A stretch of 64,000 nt of DNA from Anseranas semipalmata (lineage: Eukaryota; Chordata; Aves; Anseriformes; Anseranatidae). The stretch lies in NCBI GenBank assembly GCA_013399115.1, contig VXAA01000849.1:1-64000 (forward strand), written 5' to 3'. Below are positions 62,246-64,000 of the stretch, piece after piece. The first letter of the stretch is position 1. Every line of letters begins with the position of its first letter. The notes under the pieces are model-generated. The model did no database searches and was not told the DNA's origin. It saw nothing but the letters and a program-made list of their open reading frames with translations. A program made the translations under genes and the position numbers.

Positions 62246-64000
62246 CTTACAATTTCTAATTCAGGTACGAAATACTGTTATTTACTTCTATATTTTAATG
62301 TTCACCTTAGATAGAAAAACAGGCCACATTTGGACTGATCCTGAGTCACACCTGCCCACATACCTTTCCAGTGAGGCAACTCATGTCAGTTAAGTCGTCT
62401 CCAACAAGGGAGAGAGCATCTGAATCCGGCTGTTGCTGTTTATTTTTATTATCTTTGGTTCTATTCGCTTGCTTTCTTCTCTTTATGTTCAGCATCTCTC
62501 ATTCTCAAGCTAATTTCCTACATGTGTGTTTCGATATACACAGTATTTTTCTTCTTGGCCACACACTCTTTTTTCTCTGCACCGCCAGGCTGAATTCAGA
62601 ATGGATTAGTGACTTAGCTCCCTCCCTCTCCAAGCTGTATTTATGATGATGACAGCACTTGGGTTAACTCCTTCTTGTTTTCTGATAGAACAGAAGCAAA
62701 ATTAAATGTTTTTGTTGGCCAGACAGCTACACTATTAAAGTTTTTGGAGTTAGAGGTATGTCTATGGTAGCAGAAAGCTGTCAAGAGCAAAAGAGACATA
62801 GCCATACAACCCCTCCCAACACCCCCTATAGCACTCTCTCCACACCCTTTCATATTTACTCTCCTTCCTATTCCCAAATACAGAAGTGGGATGCTACCCT
62901 GCACAGTCATGCTGAACCTGGCTGAGCAGCAGTGTCCATTAAATTTGAACAGCTCTATCAGTTACAGCACAATATCCACCAGGAAAGGAGAAAACCCCTC
63001 ACACGTCATACAAGGCAATATTGTGCCTGTGTTGCTGCAGGGTAATGCTCCTGGGGCAAACATCAAGTGCTGGAGGAGAAGCTGCACATGAGGTCTTCTC
63101 CATGTGAGCCCCAGAGAGATGGCAGGCATGGCAACAGCACAGTACTGCAGCTGAGCTCCACAAAGAGACGTGCACCAGTCAGCAGCTGCTTGGACACACT
63201 GCTCAGCACTGAGCTTTGGACCCCAGAGGAAGCAAATAGTCTCTGTTTTACTCCACAAATGTGAGAGGCAAATGCAAGGCACAGGGGCCGGGTTTATGAG
63301 TGCTGCTCACTGCACTGACACAGAACAGGCTTTGAAGTTATTTTGTTTGAGTATTGAAACAAAAAATAAAATAAAATAGAAAGCCATTTTGGTAAAATAT
63401 GGTTTTAATATTTGGACCCAGATCCCCAAAGATACTCGCTGTCTCAGGATCTAAGATGTGGGGTGTGTTCAAGATCTTTCACCGCTGGAATGCAATGAGA
63501 TTTAATTATTTTATGACTGGAAGATGGATACCAGTCCCTATAAGAAACTGCAAGTAGTATTGCAGAAGATTAACCTTATATGGTTTTGTTTTCTTTTACA
63601 CAGCGTAATATAGCTGCTGAATCATTATTAATAATTGTTTATGTTACAGTAATGCCTTAAGCAACCCTCCAGGACAAATACGAAAAAGGATAAACCTTGT
63701 ACATTAGCTCAAGCAGAGCAAGGGGGATTTTGTTTTCCCTGGACCCTGAGCCACTTGCACCTGCAGCTGGGCTGCTCACCAACTTGTACAGCTACACCCA
63801 TTTTGCAGGTCCTGAGCTACATATGCTTTGTGGGGTGCTGCTAATCAGGTGGTGCATCCCCTAGTCTGCTCCTGAAACCCAGTTACCCCTAAGCTCCATC
63901 ACTCCCCAAGAGTTCTGACAAAGAAAATAAAACAAGGCTGGCATGCACTCAGCTGTGTTAGTCAATCTGAATAATTCCCAAGCTTTGGTATCAGGCACCA
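62246..64000. other. Stretch without a recognised gene
   Basis: The part at 62890-63290 has more G+C than its surroundings and overlapping open frames on both strands (63067-63264 plus, 62962-63282 minus), but no splice pairs or domains that convince. An A/T microsatellite (63360-63379) follows. Confidence 0.45.

Noticed and set aside
1..64000. CRISPR arrays, bacterial genes, endogenous retrovirus LTRs
   Set aside because: No regularly spaced direct repeats of that kind, no bacterial gene structure, and no LTR pair or retroviral domains were recognised.

Overview
The window looks like bird nuclear DNA. Six separate copies of the avian/reptilian LINE family CR1 are recognisable, one of them with a further CR1 nested inside it. 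Several still carry the CR1 3' tail, an 8-bp ATTCTATG-type microsatellite. There are no bacterial operons, CRISPR arrays or ribosomal RNA genes. The sequence is AT-rich, gene-poor and full of A/T tracts, as expected for an intergenic or deep intronic region. Species is not claimed.

Layout. 0-2.1 kb: three minus-strand CR1 copies, one nested in another, and one carrying a short inverted CR1 insert. 2.1-10.6 kb: no gene seen, only simple repeats. 10.6-12.3 kb: the best preserved CR1, plus strand, with most of the reverse transcriptase (RT) and the whole 3' end. 12.7 kb: a perfect (TTTGG)11 array. 14.3-14.9 kb: an ancient SINE-like relic and a short CR1 3' end. 15.5-16.2 kb: a degenerate C-rich minisatellite, then an extremely AT-rich block. 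17.7-18.3 and 19.3-20.8 kb: two minus-strand CR1 copies, the second a diverged type with a damaged RT active site. 21-51 kb: mostly unannotatable sequence with simple repeats, scattered ancient amniote repeats and two stretches that read like conserved non-coding elements (28.5-29.1 and 47.2-47.8 kb). 51.1-58.4 kb: the only plausible host gene signal, two minus-strand candidate exons with good splice sites that join in one open frame and end in a stop followed by AATAAA. 56.9-59.2 kb also holds three relics with tRNA-type A/B boxes. 59.2-64 kb: no gene recognised.

The CR1 copies are dead, 5'-truncated insertions and show no cooperation with each other. If the candidate exons are real, the window covers the 3' end of a minus-strand gene whose 5' part lies beyond position 64000. 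Its product was not recognised. No clearly new biological system was found. The most useful leads are the unassigned C-terminal exons, the inverted CR1 insert and the two candidate conserved blocks.
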